Under the pieces are notes generated by a model. It worked only from the letters and a program-made list of their open reading frames with translations. It made no database searches and had not been told where the DNA came from. A program made the position numbers and the translations under genes. Positions 51,481-60,428 of a stretch of DNA of 64,000 nucleotides are shown here, piece after piece; within the stretch, counting starts at the first letter, position 1, and every line of letters starts with the position of its first letter. The stretch comes from Spirochaetales bacterium (GTDB taxonomy: Bacteria > Spirochaetota > Spirochaetia > Treponematales > UBA12059): the NCBI GenBank assembly GCA_016928955.1, contig JAFGJV010000004.1, positions 186,001 to 250,000 of the forward strand, given 5' to 3'.

Positions 51481-51726
51481 ATGAAGCAGTTGTTCTGCGA
51501 TATCTGCAAGAAAGAAGTCTCTGATCCCATCCCCGGCCGGACCTTTTACCACTTCCGGGAATTTGACCTCTGCGAGTCGTGCAAGGACGACCTGGAAGCG
51601 GCCCTTAAGTGGACCGTCAGGAACAAGAAGCCCTTCGACTTCAGCTGGTACGACAAGCTCCGCATGGAACTCCTCCAGGCCGGAGCAAAGAACAATCGTA
51701 TAGCCGTGAGCAAGCGGCCGCGCTGA
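51481..51726 (+). CDS. Small CxxC-CxxC zinc-finger protein, 81 aa
   Basis: Cys6/Cys9 (CDIC) and Cys31/Cys34 (CESC) form a four-Cys zinc site, followed by a polar helical tail (YDKLRMELLQAGAKNNRIAV). It may bind nucleic acid or protein. GAGGAG lies before the ATG at 51481. It faces away from the NeuB-family gene and is followed by a terminator, so it is probably monocistronic. Confidence 0.8.
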   Translation: MKQLFCDICKKEVSDPIPGRTFYHFREFDLCESCKDDLEAALKWTVRNKKPFDFSWYDKLRMELLQAGAKNNRIAVSKRPR

Positions 51727-51741
51727 ACAGACTGTGCAAAC

Positions 51742-51775
51742 CGGCAGGACACTAACACGGTCCTGCCGCTTTCCC
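51742..51775 (+). terminator. Terminator after the zinc-finger gene
   Basis: CGGCAGGAC and GTCCTGCCG form a 9-bp stem with a 9-base loop, followed by CTTTCC. Only three T make it imperfect. The 51776-51942 stretch before the next promoter holds no gene I can support. Confidence 0.6.
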
Positions 51776-51942
51776 CTTCATACGACTGAGCCGGTGTCCA
51801 AGCGCACGCCGGCCCGGTCGTGTTTTTTTTGCCCGTCATACGGACCCGTACTCATTTGATACCGGGGAAAAGGCGCTTGGCATCCACAACGAAGCGCGAA
51901 TCCTGTAGTTTTTCGCGTCTTCTTGCGTTTTCTGCCGTATCG

Positions 51943-51972
51943 TTGACAGTTGCCTGCGCCGTGTGCTATGGT
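51943..51972 (+). promoter_or_regulatory. Promoter for yebC
   Basis: TTGACA (51943-51948), 18 bases, TATGGT (51967-51972). The leader to yebC is about 110 bases and carries AAGGAG. Confidence 0.6.
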
Positions 51973-52089
51973 CATTGACGGTTCAAGCGCGTACGGCCCC
52001 TGAATTTCAAGCGCCTGGCCCCACCAGGCCTGTGTTTACCCTTGGGGCCCTTGCACATCGACCCCGCATTCCGCTCGCAAGGAGTCAAT

Positions 52090-52827
52090 ATGTCAGGCCA
52101 TAGCAAATGGGCGACCATCAAACACAAGAAGGGTGCCGCCGACGCCAAGCGCGGCCAGATGTTCACCAAACTTATTAAGGAAATTTCCATAGCCGCTCGC
52201 ATGGGCGGAGGCGATCCTGACACCAACGCCCGCCTGCGCACCGCGGTTCTCAAGGCCCGCGCCGCGAACATGCCCAAAGACAACATCGAGCGGGCTATCA
52301 AGAAGGGCACCGGCGAACTCGGTGCCTCGACCTTTGAAGAGCTCGTATACGAGGCGTACGCCCCGGGCGGAATAGCCGTGCTGGTCGAAGTGCTGACCGA
52401 CAACAAAAACCGCGCTGCCGCCGAGGTTCGCAATATCCTCAACAAGGCCGGCGGTTCCCTGGCCACAGCAAACGCCGTTACCCGCCTGTTCAACCGCAAG
52501 GGCGTCATATCCCTGGACGGGGAGAAATACTCTGAAGACCAGGTCATGGAAGTGGCCCTGGACGCCGGCGCAGACGACATCGTCAACGAGGACGGTGAAA
52601 TCGTGGTGTATACCACGCCGGAGGCTTTTGAGGCCGTTCTGAACGCCATCAACGCCAAGGGCATGGAAACCGACGGCGCCGAGGTGTCCATGGTTCCGGA
52701 CAGCTACGTGGACATGGACGTGGAATCCGGCAAGAAAGTCGCCAAGATGATCGACCGCCTTGAGGAAAACGACGACGTCCAGAACGTGTACCACAATGCC
52801 AACCTGCCCGAGATGGATGAGGAATAA
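52090..52827 (+). CDS. yebC: YebC/PmpR-family protein (TACO1-like)
   Basis: The diagnostic N-terminus MSGHSKWATIKHKKGAADAK and GGDPDTNARLRTAVLKARAA are present, with the family's three domains (YEAYAPGGIAVLVEVLTDN in the middle). Members regulate transcription or relieve ribosome stalling at proline runs. ATG 52090 follows AAGGAG. ruvC starts two bases after the stop, a common pairing in bacteria. Confidence 0.95.
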   Translation: MSGHSKWATIKHKKGAADAKRGQMFTKLIKEISIAARMGGGDPDTNARLRTAVLKARAANMPKDNIERAIKKGTGELGASTFEELVYEAYAPGGIAVLVEVLTDNKNRAAAEVRNILNKAGGSLATANAVTRLFNRKGVISLDGEKYSEDQVMEVALDAGADDIVNEDGEIVVYTTPEAFEAVLNAINAKGMETDGAEVSMVPDSYVDMDVESGKKVAKMIDRLEENDDVQNVYHNANLPEMDEE

Positions 52828-52829
52828 CC

Positions 52830-53330
52830 GTGCCTAGGGCCCCGGTCCGCGTCTTGGGCGTGGATCCCGGCCTTGCTTCCGTGGGATGGGGCGTCGTCGA
52901 CATGGACGGCGCCCGTCTTTTTTATCGGGGGCATGGCTGCATATCGACCCCTGCCGACGCTCCCCTGGCCGAACGCCTGGCCAGCATACGGGACAGCTTG
53001 GTGGCCGTTGCTGACACCTGGAATCCCGGCCAGGTGGCCATGGAAGGCCTTTTTTTCTCCCGCAACGTGACCAGCGCCCTGGGCGTTGCGGAAGCCAGGG
53101 GCGTTATCCGCCTTGCCTTCCGCGACCGAGGGCTCATTCCCTTTGAATACCTACCGAACGCGGTCAAGCAGGCAGCCGCCGGGTCCGCAAGCGCCCGCAA
53201 GGCCGACGTGCAGAATTTCGTGCGCCTGGTGCTCGGCCTTGGCGATGTGCCCAAACCGGACCACGCCGCTGACGCCCTGGCAGTGGCGCTGTGCCACTGC
53301 CAGCACATGACGCTGCCCGGCATCCGCTGA
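52830..53330 (+). CDS. ruvC: Holliday junction resolvase RuvC
   Basis: RuvC cuts Holliday junctions. Acidic active-site residues are Asp12 (VLGVDPGLASVGWGVVD), Glu72 (VAMEGLFFSRN) and the Asp pair in PDHAADALAVALCH; VKQAAAGSASARKADVQ is the DNA-binding segment. The length of 166 aa is typical. The start is GTG at 52830. In most genomes ruvA and ruvB follow directly; here two ABC exporter genes intervene. Confidence 0.94.
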   Translation: MPRAPVRVLGVDPGLASVGWGVVDMDGARLFYRGHGCISTPADAPLAERLASIRDSLVAVADTWNPGQVAMEGLFFSRNVTSALGVAEARGVIRLAFRDRGLIPFEYLPNAVKQAAAGSASARKADVQNFVRLVLGLGDVPKPDHAADALAVALCHCQHMTLPGIR

Positions 53331-53341
53331 TACGATTTCTC

Positions 53342-53371
53342 TTGCCTCCTGCATGACCGGTCTGCTATAGT
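53342..53371 (+). promoter_or_regulatory. Promoter for the ABC exporter genes
   Basis: TTGCCT (53342-53347), 18 bases, TATAGT (53366-53371), beginning 11 bases after the ruvC stop. The exporter therefore has its own transcript start within the ruv region. Confidence 0.55.
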
Positions 53372-53446
53372 CACGCTCTTTGCCCGCCGCCCCCTGTCAA
53401 GCGGTGGGCTCGACCGGCCCGTCAGCGGCCACGAGGGTCCATAGCC

Positions 53447-55180
53447 ATGACCAAAAGAACATTCTTCCTCACCTATGCCTGGGCAGAGCGGGGCAGGCTT
53501 GCCGCGCTCCTGGCCCTGACCCTGGCAGCCACGGGCGCGGCCCTGGCCAGTCCGCAGATCGTCAGGCGCTTCCTTGACCAGGCCCAGGCTGGCACCGAGC
53601 CCGGGCGGCTGTTATGGACGGCCCTGGCGTTCATGGCCCTGGCCCTCGCCGCGCAGGGCCTGAATCTGGCACGTACCTATCTGGGAGAGCTGGTCGCCTG
53701 GCGGGCAACCAACAAGCTGAGGGAGGACCTGGCGGCGCATTGCCTTGCCCTGGACATGGACTTTCACAAAACCCACAAACCCGGGGAGCTGATGGAGCGC
53801 CTGGACAACGACGTGAACGAGACAAGGGCCTATTTTTCCACCCTGTTCACCGAGTTGGTGTCCACCGGCTGCCTGTTCGTCGGCGTTATCGTGTTCCTCT
53901 GGCTGGAGGACTGGCGGCTTGGTACCAGCGCCATGTTCGTGAGCGTTGTGGTGCTGGCCGTCTTCCCGCGCATCAATAAGGCCCGCGTTCCCCTTATAGC
54001 CAACGTGCGTGAGGTGCACGCCGCGCTGTCCGGAGACCTCCAGGAATGGGTGCAGGGCAGAGAAGACATACAGGCGTCGGGTTCCACGGGCGTGATGCTG
54101 GACCGCCTGGAGGGCCGCTACGGGGAACGCTACCGCGTGTCCCTGGCCCTCCTGCCGGTCAACACCGTATCCAACGTCCTTCCGGGCGTGGTGCTGTTCT
54201 CCGCCTATGCTCTGGCATATACCCTGAGTTCCGGTGCCTTTGGCGGCGCGCTCAGCGTGAGCGCCTTTGCCATGGTGCTCATGTACATTGCCAAGCTAGA
54301 AAACCCCATCTACATGATCCAGGAAAGCTTTATGTGGGCGGCCACCGCCCAGGCCAGCCTGGAACGCATAGCTGACCTGTTAGGTCAGCGTCCGAGGCTC
54401 TCGCCGGGACGCGCGACGCTCAAGCCGAGCGGCGGACTGGGCGTACGCCTTGAGAGCGTCTTTTTTGGCTACGACGACGAGAACGTGCTCCACGGCGTCA
54501 GCCTGGATCTTGCCCCCGGGCAGAGTCTCGGACTCCTCGGGCGGACGGGAAGCGGCAAGACCACGGTGGCCCGACTCATAGCCCGCATGTATGATCCCGT
54601 GCGCGGCCGCGTGGTGCTCAGCGACGGCAACACCGAGGCAAGCCCCGCCGAGCTGGATCCGGCCTGCCTGCGCTCCATGGTCGCCATGGTCACGCAGGAA
54701 GTCGAGCTCTTAAACGCGTCCGTGCGCGACAACATCACCCTGTTCAACCAGGAAATTCCGGACGACAGGATATGGGAAGCCCTCAGGTCCGTGGGCATGG
54801 ACGGCTGGGTACGGGGCAAGCCCGGATGCCTTGCGTACAAGCTGAACGGCATTCACGGACTGTCGGCCGGGGAAGCCCAGCTCCTGGCCCTGGCCCGGGT
54901 ATTCCTGAGCGACCCTGCCCTGGTCGTCATGGACGAGGCGTCGTCGCGCCTTGATCCAGCCACCGAGCGCGCCATGCGGAACGCCGTATCGGCCCTGCTG
55001 CGCGGCCGCTCGGCCGTGATCATAGCCCACCGGCTGGAAACCCTGCGCGATGTGGACACAATTGCCGTGCTTGAGGAAGGCCGCGTCATCGAATTCGGCC
55101 GCCGCGTCGATCTGGAGGAACGCCAGGACAGCCGGTACAGCGCCCTCCTCCGGGCCGGACTCGAGGAGGCCTTGGCGTGA
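53447..55180 (+). CDS. ABC exporter half-transporter A (fused membrane and ATPase domains), 577 aa
   Basis: The type IV exporter layout: about six membrane segments in residues 15-300, then an ATPase with Walker A GRTGSGKTTVAR (about 365), signature GLSAGEAQLLAL (about 471), Walker B LVVMDEASSRLD with a catalytic Glu, and H-loop His (SAVIIAHRLETL). The signature departs from LSGGQ at the Q position. It is translated with the next gene (GTGA overlap), and together they form a heterodimer. Possible substrates are lipids, peptides or drugs; nothing nearby indicates which. Confidence 0.93.
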   Translation: MTKRTFFLTYAWAERGRLAALLALTLAATGAALASPQIVRRFLDQAQAGTEPGRLLWTALAFMALALAAQGLNLARTYLGELVAWRATNKLREDLAAHCLALDMDFHKTHKPGELMERLDNDVNETRAYFSTLFTELVSTGCLFVGVIVFLWLEDWRLGTSAMFVSVVVLAVFPRINKARVPLIANVREVHAALSGDLQEWVQGREDIQASGSTGVMLDRLEGRYGERYRVSLALLPVNTVSNVLPGVVLFSAYALAYTLSSGAFGGALSVSAFAMVLMYIAKLENPIYMIQESFMWAATAQASLERIADLLGQRPRLSPGRATLKPSGGLGVRLESVFFGYDDENVLHGVSLDLAPGQSLGLLGRTGSGKTTVARLIARMYDPVRGRVVLSDGNTEASPAELDPACLRSMVAMVTQEVELLNASVRDNITLFNQEIPDDRIWEALRSVGMDGWVRGKPGCLAYKLNGIHGLSAGEAQLLALARVFLSDPALVVMDEASSRLDPATERAMRNAVSALLRGRSAVIIAHRLETLRDVDTIAVLEEGRVIEFGRRVDLEERQDSRYSALLRAGLEEALA

Positions 55181-57078
55181 ACACCCTGAAATACCTGTAC
55201 GGCCTCCTGAAATCCTTTCCCGCCCTGGTGGCGTCGTTCTTCGCTTCCATGCAGGCGAGCAACATAGTGGTGTTCCTGTCCGGCGGCTACATAGCCCGCG
55301 CCTTCATCAACCACCTGAACGGCGACCCGGGGCCCAGCTTTGGGCTGGGAGCGGCTCTGGCCCTCCTCACCATTGCTGAAATGTTCCGGGTGGCGGGAAT
55401 GGCCACGAACATGTATACGTCCATCAGGGTGAGCCGTTTTTCCATGGCTCTCCTGTCGCTCAACATCATGGAGCGCATCCTTAAGCGGCCAGGCGGGCTG
55501 CCCTTGCCCCTGGACCGCAAGAAAGGACGCCCCCTGAGCGAGGGACAATGCCTGAACACCCTGAGCACGGACACGCTGAAGATACCCGGCATGTTCCATT
55601 TCCTCTTCGAGATGGCCAGCATGCTGGCGTCAGGAGTGGTGGCGTTCTGGATCATGATGTCCATAAACCCGGCGGTCACGCTCACGGTGTGCATTCCGCT
55701 TGCCCTGGTGTTCTGGCTCATCAATATGCTCAGGAAACGCGTCGAACCCCTGGCGGACAAGGCCAGGCGCTCTGCCGGCGAGGTCAGCTCCCTGATAGGC
55801 GACATGTTCAACTGCGTGCAGACCGTCAAGACCATGGGCGCCGAGTCATTGTTCCTGGCGGAATTCCGCAGGAGGAACCACAAGCGCCTGCGCGACTCGG
55901 TCAGGTCGGAATTCTTCTTTACCCTCCTGCGCGGCTTGAACGCCGGTCTTATGGAGTTCGCGGCCGGCATCATACTCCTGGGAGCAGCCGCTTCGATGAC
56001 CAAGGGCGCGTTCACCGTGGGCGACTTCATGCTGTTCACGTCCTACCTGTGGGCGGTGCTCGGCGTGTTCAGGTGGGGAGGACTCTTCCTGGCCGAGCTC
56101 AAGCGCAACGACGTGGCCATAGAACGCATGGAAACGCTCACCAGCCCGGAACCGCCAGGCACCCCGGCGCGGAGGCGCCGACTGAGGCTGGACAAACCAT
56201 TTGACTCGTCGCTTGACCTGGCCGCCCGGCCCGTTGAGCCCCTGCGCTCCCTTGAGGTCAAGGATCTGTGTTTCACCTACTCCGCGCCCCGCCAACATGA
56301 CGACGACGATCCAGCCTCGGTCGCCGGGTTGGACGCAACCCGCGGCCATACCGGGAGTTCAGGCCCGCACGCGGCCACATTCAGCCTGGACCGCGTGTCC
56401 TTCATGCTTGAAGGCGGAAGCCTTGTGGCCGTGACCGGACCCGTGGGCTCAGGCAAGACCACCCTCCTTAAATGCGTGGTCGGGCTCCTTCCCGTTGACT
56501 CTGGCCACGTGCGCTGGAACGGCCAGGAAACTCCCGCGGCGTCGGTTTCCGCTCGCGGGGATTACTGGGACGCTCCCCGGGCCGCGTACACGCCGCAGGT
56601 TCCCAGGCTCTTCTCTGACAGCCTGGGCCGCAACATCTTGCTCGGGCTTCCGCACGATCCGGACCTGCTTGACCGCGCCATGCGCGACGCGTGCCTAGAG
56701 GACGATCTTGAGCTCATGCCCGATGGTCTTGCTACGCAGATCGGGCCTCGGGGCGTCCGACTGTCTGGTGGCCAGCTGCAGAGAACCGCGGCGGCCCGGA
56801 TGTTTGCCCGCGGGGCCAGGCTTATGGTACTGGACGACATATCGAGCGCGTTGGACGTGGAGACGGAACGGCGGCTGTGGGATCGCCTTATGGCCAAAGG
56901 AGGCGACGCGAGCTACCTGGTGGCAACGCACCGCGAGGCCGTGCTCAGGCGCGCGGACGCCATCCTGTTTCTCAAGGACGGCCGCCTGGAAGCCAAGGGC
57001 GTATACAGCCAGCTTATGGAAAGCTGCCCGGGTTTCAGGAACATGATAGCCCGCTGCGAACATCCGGAACTGAACTGA
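55177..57078 (+). CDS. ABC exporter half-transporter B, 633 aa
   Basis: Same architecture as its partner, with a longer membrane-ATPase linker (about 60 residues around RQHDDDDPASVAG). Walker A is GPVGSGKTTLLKCV (about 421), signature LSGGQLQRTAAARM (about 528), Walker B LMVLDDISSALD. The residue after Walker B is Asp rather than catalytic Glu. Combined with the partner's imperfect signature this gives one degenerate and one consensus ATP site, the arrangement seen in TM287/288- and TmrAB-like exporters. The start is GTG in an overlap with gene A. Confidence 0.93.
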   Translation: MNTLKYLYGLLKSFPALVASFFASMQASNIVVFLSGGYIARAFINHLNGDPGPSFGLGAALALLTIAEMFRVAGMATNMYTSIRVSRFSMALLSLNIMERILKRPGGLPLPLDRKKGRPLSEGQCLNTLSTDTLKIPGMFHFLFEMASMLASGVVAFWIMMSINPAVTLTVCIPLALVFWLINMLRKRVEPLADKARRSAGEVSSLIGDMFNCVQTVKTMGAESLFLAEFRRRNHKRLRDSVRSEFFFTLLRGLNAGLMEFAAGIILLGAAASMTKGAFTVGDFMLFTSYLWAVLGVFRWGGLFLAELKRNDVAIERMETLTSPEPPGTPARRRRLRLDKPFDSSLDLAARPVEPLRSLEVKDLCFTYSAPRQHDDDDPASVAGLDATRGHTGSSGPHAATFSLDRVSFMLEGGSLVAVTGPVGSGKTTLLKCVVGLLPVDSGHVRWNGQETPAASVSARGDYWDAPRAAYTPQVPRLFSDSLGRNILLGLPHDPDLLDRAMRDACLEDDLELMPDGLATQIGPRGVRLSGGQLQRTAAARMFARGARLMVLDDISSALDVETERRLWDRLMAKGGDASYLVATHREAVLRRADAILFLKDGRLEAKGVYSQLMESCPGFRNMIARCEHPELN

Positions 57079-57096
57079 ATGGGCTCGCTTCCTACC

Positions 57097-57125
57097 ATGA
57101 CAGGAGCTTCCAAGCTTGGTATACT
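57097..57125 (+). promoter_or_regulatory. Promoter abutting the ruvA start
   Basis: ATGACA (57097-57102), 17 bases, TATACT (57120-57125), 6 bases, ATG 57132. The predicted transcript start falls on the start codon; no SD is present. Confidence 0.6.
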
Positions 57126-57131
57126 GCCGTC

Positions 57132-57737
57132 ATGATCAATGCCATCAGCGGCACCCTGGTACACAAGGGTGCCGATAGCATACGGGTGGAGAACCACGGC
57201 ATCGAATGGGAATTCTCCGTGCCGGCTCGTTCGGTGGACGCTTTTGGCCGCGTAGGCGACCAGACCCGCGTCCTTGCGTGGCTGCTGCACCGCGAGGACC
57301 AGATGCGGCTGTTCGGCTTTCCCGCGGAGGACGAGCGGACCGTTTTCCACGAGCTTCTGACCGTTGAGGGCATAGGCCCCAAGCAGGCCCTGAAGATACT
57401 CGGGGGCATAGGAGCGGCCGACCTTGAACGAGCCCTGGACTCAGAAGACCTGGCGCGGCTCGAATCCATACCCGGCCTTGGCAAGAAGACTGCCCAGAAG
57501 CTGGTGTTCAGCCTGAAGGGCAAGCTGCCTTCGTCCCTGCCGCCGCGCCCAGGCGCTGACGCAGACGGCCCCCACGAGGACATCGTCCGGGCCTTGGTCG
57601 ACCTCGGCTACGAGCGCAGAAAGGCACAGGACGCCGTGAGGACGGCCGCAGCCGACCCGGCCATAGCGGCGGTGGAACCTGCCGAACGGGAACGCGAGAT
57701 TTTCCGCCGAGCCATGATGGCGCTGAGCGGAGCCTAA
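57132..57737 (+). CDS. ruvA: Holliday junction branch migration protein RuvA
   Basis: RuvA binds four-way junctions and loads RuvB. The OB-fold start MINAISGTLVHKGADSI, the two helix-hairpin-helix motifs VEGIGPKQALKILG and IPGLGKKTAQKLVF, and the C-terminal RuvB-contact domain (IVRALVDLGYERRKAQDAV) are complete (201 aa). ruvB starts four bases after the stop. Confidence 0.95.
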   Translation: MINAISGTLVHKGADSIRVENHGIEWEFSVPARSVDAFGRVGDQTRVLAWLLHREDQMRLFGFPAEDERTVFHELLTVEGIGPKQALKILGGIGAADLERALDSEDLARLESIPGLGKKTAQKLVFSLKGKLPSSLPPRPGADADGPHEDIVRALVDLGYERRKAQDAVRTAAADPAIAAVEPAEREREIFRRAMMALSGA

Positions 57738-57741
57738 GGCC

Positions 57742-58764
57742 ATGGACGCAACCACCATCGTATCAGGGGCCTACCAGCCGGGCGAGGACGAGCGGGAGAA
57801 TGTCCTCAGGCCCCGTTTCCTGTCCGAGTTCCTGGGCCAGGCAGGCGTCAAGGACAACCTTGCCGTGTTCATCCAGGCTGCCAAAAACCGGGGAGAGGCC
57901 CTGGACCACGTATTTCTGATCGGCCCTCCCGGCCTGGGCAAGACCACCCTGGCCGGCATCTTGTCGCGCGAGCTGGACGTAGAATTCAAGGTAACCAGCG
58001 CTCCGGCCCTGGAGAAACCCAAGGACCTGGCGGGAATTCTGACCACGCTGTCACCCAGGAGCGTCTTCTTCATCGACGAGGTGCACCGCCTGAAACCGGC
58101 CATAGAGGAAATGCTGTACATGGCCATGGAGGACGGCGAACTGGACTTTATCATAGGCCAGGGGCCAAGCGCCCGCACCCTGCGCATACCGCTGCCGCCT
58201 TTTACCCTTGTGGGCGCCACCACCAGGGCAGGCATGGTTGGCAGTCCCTTGGTCAGCCGCTTTGGCATCAACGTGCGCCTCGGCTTCTACGACAAAACCG
58301 ACATGGTAGCCATATTGTCGCGGTCAGCGGCCATACTGGGCATGGCCCTCGATATCGACGCCGCCGGGCTCCTTGCAGACGCCAGCCGGGGAACGCCACG
58401 CGTGGCGAATCGGCTCCTGCGGCGGATGCGCGACTTTGCCCAGGTGGACGGCAAGGCCACCGTGGACGCGGACGTGGTCCGGCGCGGACTCGGGCGCCTG
58501 GAAGTGGACGCGTACGGGCTGGAGCGACATGACCGGGACGTGCTGGCCACCATCATAGAAAAATTCGGCGGGGGTCCCGTGGGCGCTGAGACCCTGGCCG
58601 TGTCAACGTCGGAGAGCGTTGAAACCCTGGAGGACTACCTGGAGCCCTATTTGATCCAGGCCGGTTTTCTGATGCGCACCCCCCGGGGGCGCATAGCCAC
58701 TCCCTTGGCCTACAGGCACCTAGGATACGCACCAAAGCATGAAGACAACGGATTTCAGTTTTGA
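57742..58764 (+). CDS. ruvB: Holliday junction branch migration ATPase RuvB
   Basis: AAA+ motor of branch migration. Walker A IGPPGLGKTTLAGIL, Walker B VFFIDEVHRL, sensor 1 VGATTRAG, the arginine finger in SPLVSRFG and the C-terminal winged helix (TPRGRIATPLAYRHLGY) are intact. The length of 340 aa is normal. Its last 26 bases overlap queA, a common ruvAB-queA gene order. Confidence 0.96.
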   Translation: MDATTIVSGAYQPGEDERENVLRPRFLSEFLGQAGVKDNLAVFIQAAKNRGEALDHVFLIGPPGLGKTTLAGILSRELDVEFKVTSAPALEKPKDLAGILTTLSPRSVFFIDEVHRLKPAIEEMLYMAMEDGELDFIIGQGPSARTLRIPLPPFTLVGATTRAGMVGSPLVSRFGINVRLGFYDKTDMVAILSRSAAILGMALDIDAAGLLADASRGTPRVANRLLRRMRDFAQVDGKATVDADVVRRGLGRLEVDAYGLERHDRDVLATIIEKFGGGPVGAETLAVSTSESVETLEDYLEPYLIQAGFLMRTPRGRIATPLAYRHLGYAPKHEDNGFQF

Positions 58765-59755
58765 GCTCCCCGAGGAGCTGATAGCCCAGGAACCGGCAGC
58801 CAAACGGGGGGCGTCACGGCTCCTCACGCTGGACAGTCACAGCGGAGCTCTGGGGCACCGCATGGTGGCGGACCTTCCCGACCTGGTAGAGCCGGGCACC
58901 GTCATGGTGTTCAACGACTCGCGGGTCCGGCGGGCGCGCCTCTTTGCGTCCAGCGCGACCGGGGGCAGGGTGGAAGTGCTCCTTCTCAGACGTGAGGGGG
59001 AGCGGCTATGGGCCGCCATCACCACGCGCATGGCCAAACAGACCGTGGGCAAGACGCTCTGCCTGCCCGAAGGCCTTGGAGCGGAAATAGTCGCCGTTCG
59101 ACCCGACGAGAGGGTGCTGGAATTCAGCCGCGAGCTCGACGATTCCTACCTGGAACGCCACGGCCACCTGCCCCTGCCGCCGTACATACGCAGGCCGGAT
59201 TCTGCCCAGGACGCGTCCAGGTACCAGACCGTGTACGCCCGAAACGCGGGGTCGTCGGCGGCGCCAACGGCCGGCCTCCACTTCACGCAAGAGCTTTTGG
59301 ACAGGCTTGCCGAGCGGGGCGTGGACCTGCGCTTTGTCACCCTTCACGTCGGCCTTGGCACCTTCCTGCCGGTCAGGGCCGACAACATAGAAGACCACCG
59401 CATGCACGAGGAAAGCTACACGGTGCCGGACGACACGGCCGACGCGGTCAACCGGGCCAAGGCTGAAGGCCGCGCCGTGATGGCCGTGGGAACGACGAGC
59501 GTGCGCACCCTGGAAAGCGCGTCCCAGAACGGCACGCTTGCCGCCGGGCCGGGATCAACCTCTATTTTCATAACGCCCGGCTACCACTTCAGGATGGTCG
59601 ACCAGCTCTTTACCAACTTCCATACGCCGGAATCCACCCTGCTGATGCTTGTGTCGGCCTTTGCGGGGAGGGAACGCATCCTGGCCGCGTACCGTGAGGC
59701 GGTGGAACGGCGCTACCGCTTCTTTTCCTACGGCGACGCCATGCTGATACGCTGA
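58739..59755 (+). CDS. queA: S-adenosylmethionine:tRNA ribosyltransferase-isomerase
   Basis: It transfers the ribosyl part of SAM to preQ1 in tRNA to form epoxyqueuosine. The segments FELPEELIAQEPAAKRGASR, VFNDSRVRRARLF, the signature AAPTAGLHFTQELLD and HVGLGTFLPVRADNIEDHRM are intact (338 aa). It begins inside the end of ruvB, so translation is coupled. Confidence 0.96.
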   Translation: MKTTDFSFELPEELIAQEPAAKRGASRLLTLDSHSGALGHRMVADLPDLVEPGTVMVFNDSRVRRARLFASSATGGRVEVLLLRREGERLWAAITTRMAKQTVGKTLCLPEGLGAEIVAVRPDERVLEFSRELDDSYLERHGHLPLPPYIRRPDSAQDASRYQTVYARNAGSSAAPTAGLHFTQELLDRLAERGVDLRFVTLHVGLGTFLPVRADNIEDHRMHEESYTVPDDTADAVNRAKAEGRAVMAVGTTSVRTLESASQNGTLAAGPGSTSIFITPGYHFRMVDQLFTNFHTPESTLLMLVSAFAGRERILAAYREAVERRYRFFSYGDAMLIR

Positions 59756-59779
59756 TTTCAGGGATACAGGCAGGGCAGG

Positions 59780-60379
59780 CTAGTAGCTGGCCTCGTCCAT
59801 GGCCTCAAAGTCCGCGCGGACCTTGGCCAGGTGCTCTAGATGGCGCTCTATGATGCGGCCGTAATCCAATTCGCCGGTCGCTATTCTCTGCGCTTCGTCT
59901 ATCCAGTACTGTACGTCCGGAAGGAGCGTCCAGCGTAGCTCGTTAGCCTTCAGAGCCCAGGCCTTGGCGCTGTCCCAATAGGCCAGGGCGGCCCGGTACG
60001 CCGTTTCGGCTATGGCCAGGCTCTCCAGGTTTTCCCGCTTCCAAGGCGCGTTGTAAAAATACGCCACCTGTTTGTCAAACTTGGCGCCCAGATACAGGTG
60101 CTGCTCGATCAGCTTGAGCTCGATATGCATGTTGAAAAGATATCGGTAGCGTTCCCAGTGTTTTTCGTCAGGAATCTTGGCCAGGGCGTAAAGGGGATTG
60201 CAGAAATCGGCCTTCTGGGCCTGCTCCAGCCAGTATATGTTCTCTATCGTGTCGTCAGGGTATTGGATGTAGTGGATGTGGTACAGCCGGAAGTATTGTT
60301 CCTTGAAATAGACAGGATAGGCCGCGGCCGATGAGAATTGGGTAAGGAGGACGAGCGCCAGGGCTAAGGCCTTCTTCAT
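59780..60379 (-). CDS. Unknown secreted protein, 199 aa
   Basis: The signal MKKALALALVLLTQFSSAAA precedes a mature protein rich in Tyr, Trp and His (YFRLYHIHYIQYPDDTIENIY, then NMHIELKLIEQHLYLGAKF). Much of it is helical. I cannot name the family; the conserved look of the aromatic stretches suggests a spirochaetal periplasmic component. TAGGAGC precedes the ATG. It is convergent with queA and divergently placed from nothing else close. Confidence 0.78.
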   Translation of the reverse strand: MKKALALALVLLTQFSSAAAYPVYFKEQYFRLYHIHYIQYPDDTIENIYWLEQAQKADFCNPLYALAKIPDEKHWERYRYLFNMHIELKLIEQHLYLGAKFDKQVAYFYNAPWKRENLESLAIAETAYRAALAYWDSAKAWALKANELRWTLLPDVQYWIDEAQRIATGELDYGRIIERHLEHLAKVRADFEAMDEASY

Positions 60380-60428
60380 GCTCCTAATATCGGCCCCTCG
60401 GCACGGTCCATAAAGAGCCGGCGGCCTG

